Below are positions 9,069 to 16,675 of a stretch of DNA of 24,862 nucleotides, piece after piece. The notes beneath the pieces were generated by a model. It saw only the letters and a list, made by a program, of their open reading frames with translations, did no database searches and was not told the DNA's origin. Source of the stretch: Candidatus Paracaedibacteraceae bacterium UBA6184 (GTDB taxonomy: Bacteria; Pseudomonadota; Alphaproteobacteria; UBA6184); assembly GCA_002422845.1 (NCBI GenBank), contig DITM01000050.1, forward strand, positions 1-24,862. The letters run 5' to 3'. A program made the translations under genes and the position numbers. Position 1 is the stretch's first letter, and every line of letters starts with the position of its first letter.

Positions 9069-10158
9069 GATATACCAATTATGTCTTGTGTCAGTATGTG
9101 TGTTTGGAACGTTATCTGATGTTATCGGTGAAGCCTCTAAAAATCTAAAACTAGAGGTTAAGCTATCTCCCAATGTATGCGGTCAACAAGTTGCAAAATA
9201 CCGCATCATGATCACTAACCACCCGGCTGCATTTGGCGAAGTTCAAGCTGTGCAACGCTTAACAAAAGCAGCCAGCAATTTGGGCTGGGAATGGGCAATT
9301 GTTGAATGTTTAGACAAATAACCAGACTATGTCACTCAATTAAAACCGAACTTTGTTATTTCACTCAGGGCAGAGATCGCTCCTGTACCTGGAGCTGTTC
9401 ATTTACTATACCTGCATGCGCCAATGTTTATGTATGTCAATAAAGAGGGTGTTTTTCGGAATAAAGAGTACCCAAACGTTTTAAAATACGATGGCTTTCT
9501 ATCGGTTGTTCCTAATGCAGACCCAATTCGGTTGGCCTATGAAACACTCAACAATAAGCCATTTTATAATGTTCACACAGTCTTCGGTGTTCAAACTACA
9601 GATTTTAAAGATACTCCCAAAACTCGGGTGTGTCATTGGGGTTGTATTTGGGATAAAGCCAGAGGAAGCGAAGCGTATCAACGTTTGTACTATATGTTAG
9701 ATCAGACAGATTATTTTGATTTATATGGACATCCAAGTTCTTGGGTTAAAATGAACCTAAAATCCTATCGCGGGTTGTTGCCCGTGGATGATCATACAGT
9801 GGTTGATACGATAGCAAACTGTGGCATTGCGTTGGTTTTACACAGCCATGAACATATTAAAGGCGGCGTTCCGACATCACGTATTTTTGAAGCAGCAGCA
9901 GCGTCAGCTGTGATTATGTGTGATCATCATCCTTTTGTGGAAAAAGAATTTGGGGATTCAGTATTATACATTGACCCCAATCAAGCCCCGGAAAAAGTAT
10001 TCGCTCAAATTGATGCGCATGTGAAATGGGTGCATGACAACCCAGCTAAAGCCATTGAACTTGCCAGGCGGTCATATGCAATTTTTATGGAACGATTTAC
10101 ATTAGAAAACGAATTATTAAAGATTGCCGAACTATACGAATCGATGTCTAAGAAATAA
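9040..10158 (+). pseudogene. Second CgeB-like glycosyltransferase, interrupted by an in-frame stop
   Basis: Tandem paralogue of the preceding gene. It starts (ATG 9040, MKNCHKK) inside that gene's 3' end in another frame and has its own signal-peptide-like N-terminus. Reading stays in one frame throughout, but a TAA at 9319-9321 interrupts it after ~93 codons. The paralogue has a histidine at this spot (K-H-P versus K-stop-P), and homology resumes immediately (PDYVTQLKPNFVISL). The downstream open part from an internal ATG at 9424 encodes 244 residues including the donor-binding half. The last ~86 residues differ from the first copy at only about three positions, although the N-terminal halves are far more diverged. 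Probably a pseudogene; a truncated product from 9424 or stop read-through cannot be excluded. Confidence 0.75.
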
Positions 10159-10271
10159 ATCTGGGGAACGATAGGGGGGGTAAGCTTTAAATAGGCACGC
10201 TCCCTTTGGTCGCATGACATTATTTAAATTAGATCCGAACAGCTCTTAGAGACATGTTACAAAATCTACCA

Positions 10272-10354
10272 CCGCGTTATGCGGCTCAAGCAAATCGCAC
10301 TGCGATTTGTAGCGGCTAAACTGCCGCTTGGCGCGTAAAGCTCCCTTGAGCCGC
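10272..10354. repeat. Nested inverted-repeat (branched hairpin) element
   Basis: A perfect 10-bp outer stem, GCGGCTCAAG (10281-10290) with CTTGAGCCGC (10345-10354), encloses two further hairpins. One is CAAATCGCA/TGCGATTTG (10291-10299/10301-10309), abutting the outer stem. The other is AGCGGC/GCCGCT (10311-10316/10323-10328) with a six-base loop. A competing CCGC/GCGG pair lies at 10272-10284. The element is GC-rich against AT-rich surroundings and lies between convergent genes. There is no T-run, so it is not a standard terminator. It could be a dispersed intergenic repeat or a structured RNA. Confidence 0.6.
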
Positions 10355-10371
10355 AGACTAAAACAATGTTG

Positions 10372-11259
10372 CTAAGGTTTTTCTCCAATAAGGATAACAT
10401 TTTCACGACCATCTAGTTCCCAAGAGTCTGATTTATAACTTAAGGATTTAAATGTGCATTCCAATACTTTGAACCCAGCCTTTTGAGCTAGATTCGATAA
10501 GGTTACATCATCCAGGAACATAAAATGTCCATTGGCAATAGTATGAAGCTGATCTTGAGACATGCTGTCTTCATTTGCATATTGACGAATATTCTCTACA
10601 AATCCAGGGTTGGGGAGTCCTGCTTTAAGGCGTCGTTGGTATTCAGGAATAAATGATTTGTAACGCTTAACATAGGGGCTCATGGCAATAATAAAGATTC
10701 TGCCCCCAGATTTAAGAGATGTGAACAAATTTGAAAATGCTTGGTCTATCTGGGTTGGGGTTAGAAAACGCATCACATTCGCCATTAGGATGGCGTCATA
10801 GGGTTTTTTGACATTCCAGGAAGGTTGAGTGATATCCCCATAAATAAACTGTACATTCTCCAAACCGGCCATGCATATTTTTCGTTGATCGATCTTTTCT
10901 TGTAATCGAAATGCTGCAATACCTAAATGGCGTTCATCCAAATCATTTAAATGATAGACAGTGGATGAATTTCTATGAAGCGCTTCTAGCATTACATTTC
11001 CATAGGCTCCGCCTACTTCAAGAACGCGTTTGTTCTTAGCAAAATCTAAAAATGAAAGGGTGACATAATCAAGCGTAGGGGCTGTGGCTCCTTTTTGATT
11101 AAGCGTCGGAGTTCGTCCATCACTTTCCGCCGCTGGCATAGAAGGTTTTGCTTTTTTATAAAAGCTTTCTAGGGCTTGATGAAAGGTAAATGTTGCCGCA
11201 AACGTAGATGATATCGTTAAAGCTAATATCCAGGAAAACGTTACTATGATTTTAGACAT
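10372..11259 (-). CDS. SAM-dependent methyltransferase with signal peptide
   Basis: Class I methyltransferase fold: motif I RVLEVGGAYGNVML, an acidic post-I segment (YHLNDLDERH), and motif IV/V region PYDAILMANVMRFL followed by LKSGGRIFI. The substrate is not evident. The N-terminus (MSKIIVTFSWILALTISSTFA|A) is a plausible Sec signal peptide, which is unexpected because SAM is cytosolic. The ATG at 11259 is chosen over a TTG one codon upstream; AGAGAG lies about seven bases before it. Monocistronic, minus strand, convergent with the broken glycosyltransferase. Along with the glycosyltransferases it may belong to a set of exported modifying enzymes, which is inference. Confidence 0.7.
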   Translation of the reverse strand: MSKIIVTFSWILALTISSTFAATFTFHQALESFYKKAKPSMPAAESDGRTPTLNQKGATAPTLDYVTLSFLDFAKNKRVLEVGGAYGNVMLEALHRNSSTVYHLNDLDERHLGIAAFRLQEKIDQRKICMAGLENVQFIYGDITQPSWNVKKPYDAILMANVMRFLTPTQIDQAFSNLFTSLKSGGRIFIIAMSPYVKRYKSFIPEYQRRLKAGLPNPGFVENIRQYANEDSMSQDQLHTIANGHFMFLDDVTLSNLAQKAGFKVLECTFKSLSYKSDSWELDGRENVILIGEKP

Positions 11260-11297
11260 CAATACTCTCTATTATTCTTATAATTTGCATACATTTA

Positions 11298-11356
11298 CTA
11301 TACTTGGGCATTAGCAAATCTGTTATCCCAATTAATACTCAACTGATCAAGTATAG
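11298..11356. repeat. 9-bp inverted repeat in the methyltransferase leader
   Basis: CTATACTTG (11298-11306) and CAAGTATAG (11348-11356) are perfect inverted copies 41 bases apart. The distal arm overlaps the predicted minus-strand -10 element, and the proximal arm lies about 40 bases upstream of the methyltransferase start. It could be a pair of operator half-sites or a leader stem. The AT-rich composition makes chance occurrence possible. Confidence 0.35.
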
Positions 11357-11378
11357 CATTCTGTAATTGATGGATCAA
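11350..11378 (-). promoter_or_regulatory. Possible promoter for the methyltransferase gene
   Basis: On the minus strand, TTGATC (11373-11378) and TATACT (11350-11355) are 17 bases apart. This predicts a start near 11343 and a leader of about 84 bases. The -10 overlaps one arm of the 9-bp inverted repeat. Consensus-based call only. Confidence 0.35.
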
Positions 11379-11434
11379 ATGCAAATAGATATAAGTGCAT
11401 TCATAATCGTATATCCCTAATAATAGGATACTTA

Positions 11435-12343
11435 TTAATTTTCAAAATCCGCTAAAATATCTCGAATGATGTTTTTTTGCATTAACGCTTCTTCTGTGGC
11501 TGTATCCTTTATTCGGCAAAGTTCAAAAGTGGCTTTCCAAAGTGCCCAACCTTTGGCTCTTAACCAAGTTTCAGGGTCTAAATTAATATGTGCTTTAAAG
11601 ATTTTACGGGACTGATTCTTTAATAATGCCCATGTAATGACAAGATCACAGGCCGGATCACCAATGCCGATGCATCCAAAATCGATGATTGCATTAACTC
11701 GTGAATCTTTGATTAATATATTTCCACGTGCAAGATCGCCATGGATCCATACAGGAGGTTTATCCCACTTTGAGCTTAAGGCTGCCTCCCATAAAGAAAG
11801 CGCCGATTGAGAATCAATGATGTCGTTAAGTTGCATTATTTGGGTGCGTGCTTGTGTGTCGTAGATAGAAATATGGTCTCCTCGCCAATAATTATGAAGG
11901 CCTGGCACAGGAGCGTTATGAATATCAATAGTATGAAGTTCATTTAGAAATTGAGCTAAGTCAATAGCTATCTGGTTTAACATATCGTTCGACATGATTA
12001 AGGTATTCGCACTTACTCCATTAATCCAAGTGTATATAGACCAGTGCCAAGGATAACTGTCCGAAGGTTGTCCTAAGGCTACAGGCTTTGGAATACAAAG
12101 CGACAAAGATGAAGCTAGGATTGGTAGCCATTTGTGTTCTTTTTGTACCTGAACTGAATAAGATTTAGCGCTAGGTAATCGAATCAGCTTATCTTCCCCA
12201 AGACGAAACGTACGATTGTCATGACCTTGAATTTCAACGGATTGTATGGGCAGCTTAATGAATTCAGGAAACTGTTGATTAATTAAACTCTTTGCAAGTT
12301 CAATGGTTATTTCTAATGACGCAAATGACGTATCTTTAATCAT
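11435..12343 (-). CDS. Aminoglycoside phosphotransferase (APH)-family kinase-like protein
   Basis: 302 residues from the chosen start. The N-terminus (QGHDNRTFRLGEDKLIRLPS) matches the ATP-lobe of APH-like kinases. The catalytic loop IHGDLARGN (200-208) and the metal-binding DFG (221-223) followed by GIGDPACDL are intact, so it is probably an active small-molecule kinase. The substrate is unknown and resistance should not be assumed. An in-frame ATG 21 codons upstream (12406) exists. The start at 12343 is preferred because it overlaps the upstream acetyltransferase stop as ATGA, has GAGTG about eight bases before it, and matches where family homology begins. Confidence 0.8.
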   Translation of the reverse strand: MIKDTSFASLEITIELAKSLINQQFPEFIKLPIQSVEIQGHDNRTFRLGEDKLIRLPSAKSYSVQVQKEHKWLPILASSLSLCIPKPVALGQPSDSYPWHWSIYTWINGVSANTLIMSNDMLNQIAIDLAQFLNELHTIDIHNAPVPGLHNYWRGDHISIYDTQARTQIMQLNDIIDSQSALSLWEAALSSKWDKPPVWIHGDLARGNILIKDSRVNAIIDFGCIGIGDPACDLVITWALLKNQSRKIFKAHINLDPETWLRAKGWALWKATFELCRIKDTATEEALMQKNIIRDILADFEN

Positions 12344-12808
12344 AAATTTACACTCATTATTGCAATGGGGCGATTTTGGAAAATGTCCCTTTCTAGTGTA
12401 TTCCAACCTAGCTGGCTATAGTAACTGGTAAGATTTGAATCAAACGTGAATAAATATAAAGTCTTATACCCCATAATTTTAGCTTTATCCTTAGTGGAGT
12501 TAATTAACATTTTTTCCGATGCCTTTATTCTGGTATTTGGGGTCAACAAGCAGTGATCCCAACCAAGGTGAAAGGTCAGATCGAATGCCATCGATGAAGC
12601 ATAAAGAACACATGCCTACGGGGATATTTTTATCCAACGCAACAAGGGTTAATGGCAATATATCTGAATTAAGACGGGTTTGAAAACGTTGGATTACTTC
12701 TTCACGTGTAACGTGGGGTGCCCACATTTTACCAATCGTATCTAACCATAGTGTTGCAACAGTTGGGATATGTTGAGGATGATGTTTTAGATAATCAATT
12801 GTGATCAT
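12340..12808 (-). pseudogene. GNAT-family N-acetyltransferase, frameshifted at A6
   Basis: A GNAT acetyltransferase split between two frames. The first part (start 12808, AAGGGA upstream) reads through the acetyl-CoA-binding motif region, SLLVDPKYQNKGIGK, then shifts into NVN-stop. The second part, in the next frame, continues the fold with MLINSTKDKAKIMGYKTLYLF and YYSQLGWN, typical of GNAT C-termini. The join falls on a run of six A on the minus strand (plus-strand T 12510-12515, GGAAAAAATG). Removing one A restores a single 155-residue protein. It overlaps the APH gene by four bases, so the pair forms an operon. Possible explanations are a real inactivating slip, phase variation, or a sequencing error in the homopolymer. 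Confidence 0.75.
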
Positions 12809-12825
12809 GGCAGATTCCCTTGCTT

Positions 12826-12841
12826 TGGCACACATCTTGCA
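12826..12841 (+). promoter_or_regulatory. Sigma-54 (RpoN) promoter for the flagellar operon
   Basis: TGGCAC (12826-12831), five bases, then TTGCA (12837-12841) reproduces the -24/-12 consensus with the obligatory 10 bases between GG and GC. Transcription is predicted to start near 12852, about 24 bases before flgI. Sigma-54 control of rod/hook-stage flagellar genes is well known in alphaproteobacteria, where an FlbD/NtrC-type activator is required. No sigma-70 elements compete in this short gap. Confidence 0.8.
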
Positions 12842-12875
12842 GATTAAGTTTTAGCGAATAAAAAAGAATCTGTAA

Positions 12876-14045
12876 ATGAATATGAAAATAAAAAAAATAA
12901 TAAACATCTACACAAAACACCTGTTCATAGTGATGGGCGGATTCTTTTTGTTTGTGTCTCCAATTCAAGCAGTACATACGCCTCCTAAAGTAACAAACAA
13001 CCAAGTGTCGACTCGAATCAAAGACGTTGCTTTCTTTGATGGCATTCGCGAAAATCAACTGATTGGCTATGGAATTGTTGTCGGATTGAATGGTACGGGA
13101 GACTCTCTATCAAGTTCCCCATTCACAAAGGAAAGTCTGATTAGTATGTTAGAACGTTTGGGTATTAACACACGTAACATTAATATGGATGCTAAAAACG
13201 TGGCAGCCGTGATGGTAACAGCTAATCTCCCTCCATTTGCACGTCAAGGGGCGACGATTGATATCAATACATCATCATTAGGTAGCGCAAAAAGTTTATT
13301 GGGTGGAACGCTATTGGTGACACCTTTGTATGGAGCAGATGGACAAGTTTATGCTGTGGCGCAAGGCGCTGTGGTGGCAACTGGATACACTGCAGGTGGA
13401 CAAAGTTCAACTCAAACTAAAGGGGTGCCAACAAACGCACGTGTAGCCAATGGCGCTATTATTGAACGTGAAGTGGATTTCCAATTCGGGGATCGAAATT
13501 TTTTACGCCTAAGCTTGCGTAACCCAGATTTTACAACGATTAAACGCGTTAGTGAAGTTGTCAACACTCAACTAGGGATTAAAACTCAGCCTATTGATGT
13601 TGGAACACTGCATATCGATATTCCTGCGGGATACAAAGATAACTTAGTGGCATTTATTACTCAAATTGAACAACTAGAAGTTACTCCAGATCAACGGGCC
13701 CGAGTTCTGATTGATAATGCTTCGGGTATCGTGGTGATGGGTGAAAATGTCAAGATTAGCAGAGTCGCTGTTGCACATGGGACTTTGACGATTCAGATAA
13801 AAGATACTCAGGATGTTTCGCAACCCAACTCATTTGGTGCGGGGAATACGCAGGCGACAACCAATACAGATATTTCTGTGGATGAAGGAAAAACAGGAAA
13901 TATGGTTGTGTTGGAATCTGGGGCAACTTTACAAAATCTGATTGATTCGTTAAATGCAATCGGCGTCACGCCCCGTGATTTGATCTCAATTCTGCAAGTC
14001 ATTAAAGCTGCAGGGGCCTTACACGCAGATTTGGAAACTATATAA
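12876..14045 (+). CDS. flgI: Flagellar P-ring protein FlgI
   Basis: Periplasmic P-ring subunit surrounding the flagellar rod in the peptidoglycan layer. 389 residues with a signal peptide (basic start, hydrophobic 14-30, cleavage near QA|VH at 32). Family features: RIKDVAFFDGIRENQLIGYG, VVGLNGTGDS, a long conserved body, and a C-terminus ending in GVTPRDLISILQVIKAAGALHADL. Two ATGs are two codons apart and neither has a strong Shine-Dalgarno; the first is used. It heads the flagellar operon downstream of a sigma-54 promoter. The flgA and flgH genes often found upstream are absent. Confidence 0.95.
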   Translation: MNMKIKKIINIYTKHLFIVMGGFFLFVSPIQAVHTPPKVTNNQVSTRIKDVAFFDGIRENQLIGYGIVVGLNGTGDSLSSSPFTKESLISMLERLGINTRNINMDAKNVAAVMVTANLPPFARQGATIDINTSSLGSAKSLLGGTLLVTPLYGADGQVYAVAQGAVVATGYTAGGQSSTQTKGVPTNARVANGAIIEREVDFQFGDRNFLRLSLRNPDFTTIKRVSEVVNTQLGIKTQPIDVGTLHIDIPAGYKDNLVAFITQIEQLEVTPDQRARVLIDNASGIVVMGENVKISRVAVAHGTLTIQIKDTQDVSQPNSFGAGNTQATTNTDISVDEGKTGNMVVLESGATLQNLIDSLNAIGVTPRDLISILQVIKAAGALHADLETI

Positions 14046-14055
14046 GGAGATATAC

Positions 14056-14340
14056 ATGAGCATTAGCATTAATAACGGTGTGATAACGGGTCTTTCAAAA
14101 GGATCTAATGATCAAAAGCTGAGAGACGTCGCCAATGAAAGTGGATTGTTGATGTTAGAAGATGCCTTTACTCAACAATTGCAGGCTCTATATGACGAAG
14201 AAGGAGACGAAGATACTGCCGGTGGATATTATCGAGAGTTGATTCCATTCCTGGTTGAAGCAGTCTTCAAAGGATCTCCAGAATGTGGGCTAGGAAAAGA
14301 AATATATGAAGAATTAAGTAAAAAAGTAGGGATGGCATAA
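14056..14340 (+). CDS. Rod-binding domain protein (short FlgJ/CheL-like)
   Basis: 94 residues matching the Rod_binding domain, the N-terminal half of FlgJ without its muramidase half: LEDAFTQQLQALYDEE, then a glycine-rich turn, YYRELIPFLVEAV, and GLGKEIYEELSKK. Short stand-alone versions following flgI are usual in alphaproteobacteria, where they help rod assembly. A strong AAGGAG lies six bases upstream of the ATG, ten bases after flgI. Confidence 0.8.
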   Translation: MSISINNGVITGLSKGSNDQKLRDVANESGLLMLEDAFTQQLQALYDEEGDEDTAGGYYRELIPFLVEAVFKGSPECGLGKEIYEELSKKVGMA

Positions 14341-14341
14341 C

Positions 14342-14794
14342 ATGGAAAAAAGACTTCAAGAAATAAAAGCAGCTTTGACTGGCTCATTTAAACTAAAAGA
14401 TTTTTTACAACTAACAGATTTCTTAACAGAGTTAGTCACCAAAGAGATGGGGTGTTTAAAGTTAGTAAAAATTCAAGATATTGAAGAAATACAACCCATT
14501 AAACAAGAAGCCTGCGGATTATATGCGAAAATGATTGTTCTGTTGAAAGAAAATACAAGTTTTTTAGACAATCTTCCCGTACAAGAACGACGCATATTAA
14601 AAGAAGTGACAGAAAACTTATCACGATTACTAGATCGTAGCGAACGTATGATAAAATCGTTTAATGAAGCAAATAAACGTGTTATGGAAATTTTTCATGA
14701 GGTTGTTCAGTCCAGACTCAGGACAAATTATGGACCAGAGGGTAAACGTCGTCCTCCGTTAAGTGGGTATACCAATTTTAGTCAAAGTGGGTAA
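14342..14794 (+). CDS. FlgN-like flagellar export chaperone
   Basis: 150 residues, predicted almost wholly helical with heptad-like spacing (about 1-125) and a basic, proline/glycine-rich tail. Sequence similarity to known FlgN is weak by eye. The call rests on size, the helical character and the position directly before flgK and flgL, whose products FlgN binds before export. It starts one base after the rod-binding gene, with AGGG about ten bases upstream. Confidence 0.6.
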   Translation: MEKRLQEIKAALTGSFKLKDFLQLTDFLTELVTKEMGCLKLVKIQDIEEIQPIKQEACGLYAKMIVLLKENTSFLDNLPVQERRILKEVTENLSRLLDRSERMIKSFNEANKRVMEIFHEVVQSRLRTNYGPEGKRRPPLSGYTNFSQSG

Positions 14795-14799
14795 GTAAT

Positions 14800-16662
14800 A
14801 TGACTGCAAATTTATTAGATTCTTTACGACTTAGTTATGATGCTGCAGGAAGTGCTCGTTCAGCAGCCCAGCTAGCCACTGAAAACTTAGCGGGCTCTCG
14901 TGATCCTGGATATGCTAAACGGACGTCTGATACGTCTCTTGAAATTACAGGCGGCCATATTTCGGGTGTTCGTTTTGGAATTCCACAGCGAGTTGTTGAT
15001 TTGAAAGTTGTCGCGGCTAAGCGAGATCAAAATAGTGTTGTTGAATTTGACAACCTTAAGTCGGAACTTTTACAAATTTTGGACAACTTAAATGGAGACT
15101 TAGATACTGATGGGTCTATCGATAAAAAACTTATTAATCTTGCAACTAAAGCGGCTACATTAACGAGTGAAGTTGGTTCATCAATTTCAAGACGCAATAC
15201 TATAGAAGCAATGAAAGATTTTGCTAAAACGGTGAAGTCGTTTGCATCAGGCATCAGTGATCAACGTCTGTCTGCGGAAAAGGGGGTAATGGCATCCGTT
15301 AAAAGTATGGGAGAGCTATCAAAAAAACTATTTTCTCTAAATAGCCAATTGGCACAAATTAGCACGTCCACTGAAGGCATAGATTTATCGACGCTAGATA
15401 ACGAGAGAGAGAAAATAGTTGAATCTATGGCTAAAATAATGAATATACAAGTGGTATATTCAGACAACAGTATATATGTATATACCCCGTCAGGAATCCC
15501 TATTGTTGAAAGTAAATTATATCCTATTACATACAACTCTTCAGGGATTATCGATTATTCTGCTGAATATCCTACAAATCTTAATCCCATTCGCATTACA
15601 GACGATAGAGGCATCCCTAATGATATTACCGAAAAAATAACGGAAGGACAATTGGGGGCATATCTTGATATGCGTGACCGTGTGTTGCCCTCATATCAAA
15701 AAGCTTTTGATAAATTTGCTGAAGTTTTTGAAACCAATGTAAATCGTATTCACAACAAAGGTGCCGGTTTTCCACCTTCAGAAACGTTAAACGGAAAGCA
15801 TTTTGTGGAGAGTGTTGATAAAGATACTGCAATTTCATGGAAGGCAGACAGTATTGTTAGGGTTGCTTTTGTAAATGATCAAGGAAAGTTTTCTGACTCA
15901 GGGGGAGCTTTTTACGCGGATATAAATTTGAACTTGGGGGGGATCAATCCATTAACTCCATCTGAAGTCAGAGATCAAATTAATTTTGCCTTAGGTTCAG
16001 GGGTTGCATCATTTTCAGAGAGTGACACTTATGGATTCTTAACTTTAAAAGCCCCAACAGGGTTACGAATAGCAGTGGGTTCAGTTGACGGACAACCCTT
16101 TGGTGAAACTGATAATGGCGTTGGATTTAGCGAATATTTTAAACTGAATGATTTGTTTGAATCAGCCCCAGATGCACAGGGTAGGGGATATTCAAATACA
16201 TTCCAGCTCAGCAGCAGGATCGCAAAAGATCCCAGTTTGTTTTCGACGGGTAAATTGAACTCGTCATCAACGATTGCTTTAACAGGGTCGGTTGAGGATA
16301 CTACAGCGATAGCTTCTGGAGATGGAAAAGTCTTATCCGAATTCCGGGATGTTTTAAATAACCCTAATATTGCATTTTCTGCAGCTGGAGTGATGTCAGC
16401 TCAATCAAAATCATTTATTGAATATCTCAGCAGTGTTGTCCAAATTTTAAACTTAGACACAGCAACGGCTATAGATAAGCATGATTTTTCCTCTAGCGTT
16501 TTGGATGGTTTAGAGCAACGACATTCGATGATTTCAGGAGTAACAGCAGATGAAGAAACTGCTGAAATGATGAGACAACATATGTTTTATCGGGGAGTCT
16601 TGCATACTTCTCAGCATTTAATGGATATGCTGCGTGAGATGTTGGATACTTTTGGTAGATAA
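14800..16662 (+). CDS. flgK: Flagellar hook-associated protein 1 (FlgK)
   Basis: Secreted junction protein between hook and filament. 620 residues. The N-terminal helix region (LLDSLRLSYDAAGSARSAAQ, then NLAGSRDPGYAKR near 29-41) corresponds to the usual A-x-N-NTPGYSR segment. The C-terminus has VTADEETAEMMRQHMFYRGVL and ends in LREMLDTFGR, matching the conserved coiled-coil polymerisation end of FlgK. The central domain is variable. No cleaved signal, consistent with type III flagellar export. Follows flgN-like by five bases with only a weak Shine-Dalgarno. Confidence 0.9.
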   Translation: MTANLLDSLRLSYDAAGSARSAAQLATENLAGSRDPGYAKRTSDTSLEITGGHISGVRFGIPQRVVDLKVVAAKRDQNSVVEFDNLKSELLQILDNLNGDLDTDGSIDKKLINLATKAATLTSEVGSSISRRNTIEAMKDFAKTVKSFASGISDQRLSAEKGVMASVKSMGELSKKLFSLNSQLAQISTSTEGIDLSTLDNEREKIVESMAKIMNIQVVYSDNSIYVYTPSGIPIVESKLYPITYNSSGIIDYSAEYPTNLNPIRITDDRGIPNDITEKITEGQLGAYLDMRDRVLPSYQKAFDKFAEVFETNVNRIHNKGAGFPPSETLNGKHFVESVDKDTAISWKADSIVRVAFVNDQGKFSDSGGAFYADINLNLGGINPLTPSEVRDQINFALGSGVASFSESDTYGFLTLKAPTGLRIAVGSVDGQPFGETDNGVGFSEYFKLNDLFESAPDAQGRGYSNTFQLSSRIAKDPSLFSTGKLNSSSTIALTGSVEDTTAIASGDGKVLSEFRDVLNNPNIAFSAAGVMSAQSKSFIEYLSSVVQILNLDTATAIDKHDFSSSVLDGLEQRHSMISGVTADEETAEMMRQHMFYRGVLHTSQHLMDMLREMLDTFGR

Positions 16663-16675
16663 TTAGGAGGCATAA

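Noticed and set aside
10159..10371. Bidirectional intrinsic terminator between convergent genes
   Set aside because: The stems are strong but no T-run follows on either strand, and the nested layout is more complex than a terminator.
11435..12343. Antibiotic-resistance gene (aminoglycoside phosphotransferase)
   Set aside because: Only the broad APH fold is supported; such kinases act on many substrates and no resistance-gene context or mobile element is present.
14043..14058. AAGGAGATATACATG, identical to the leader used in common expression vectors
   Set aside because: Flanking sequence is continuous native flagellar operon with flgI ending normally just upstream; a strong Shine-Dalgarno of this form can arise naturally and no vector sequence is seen.
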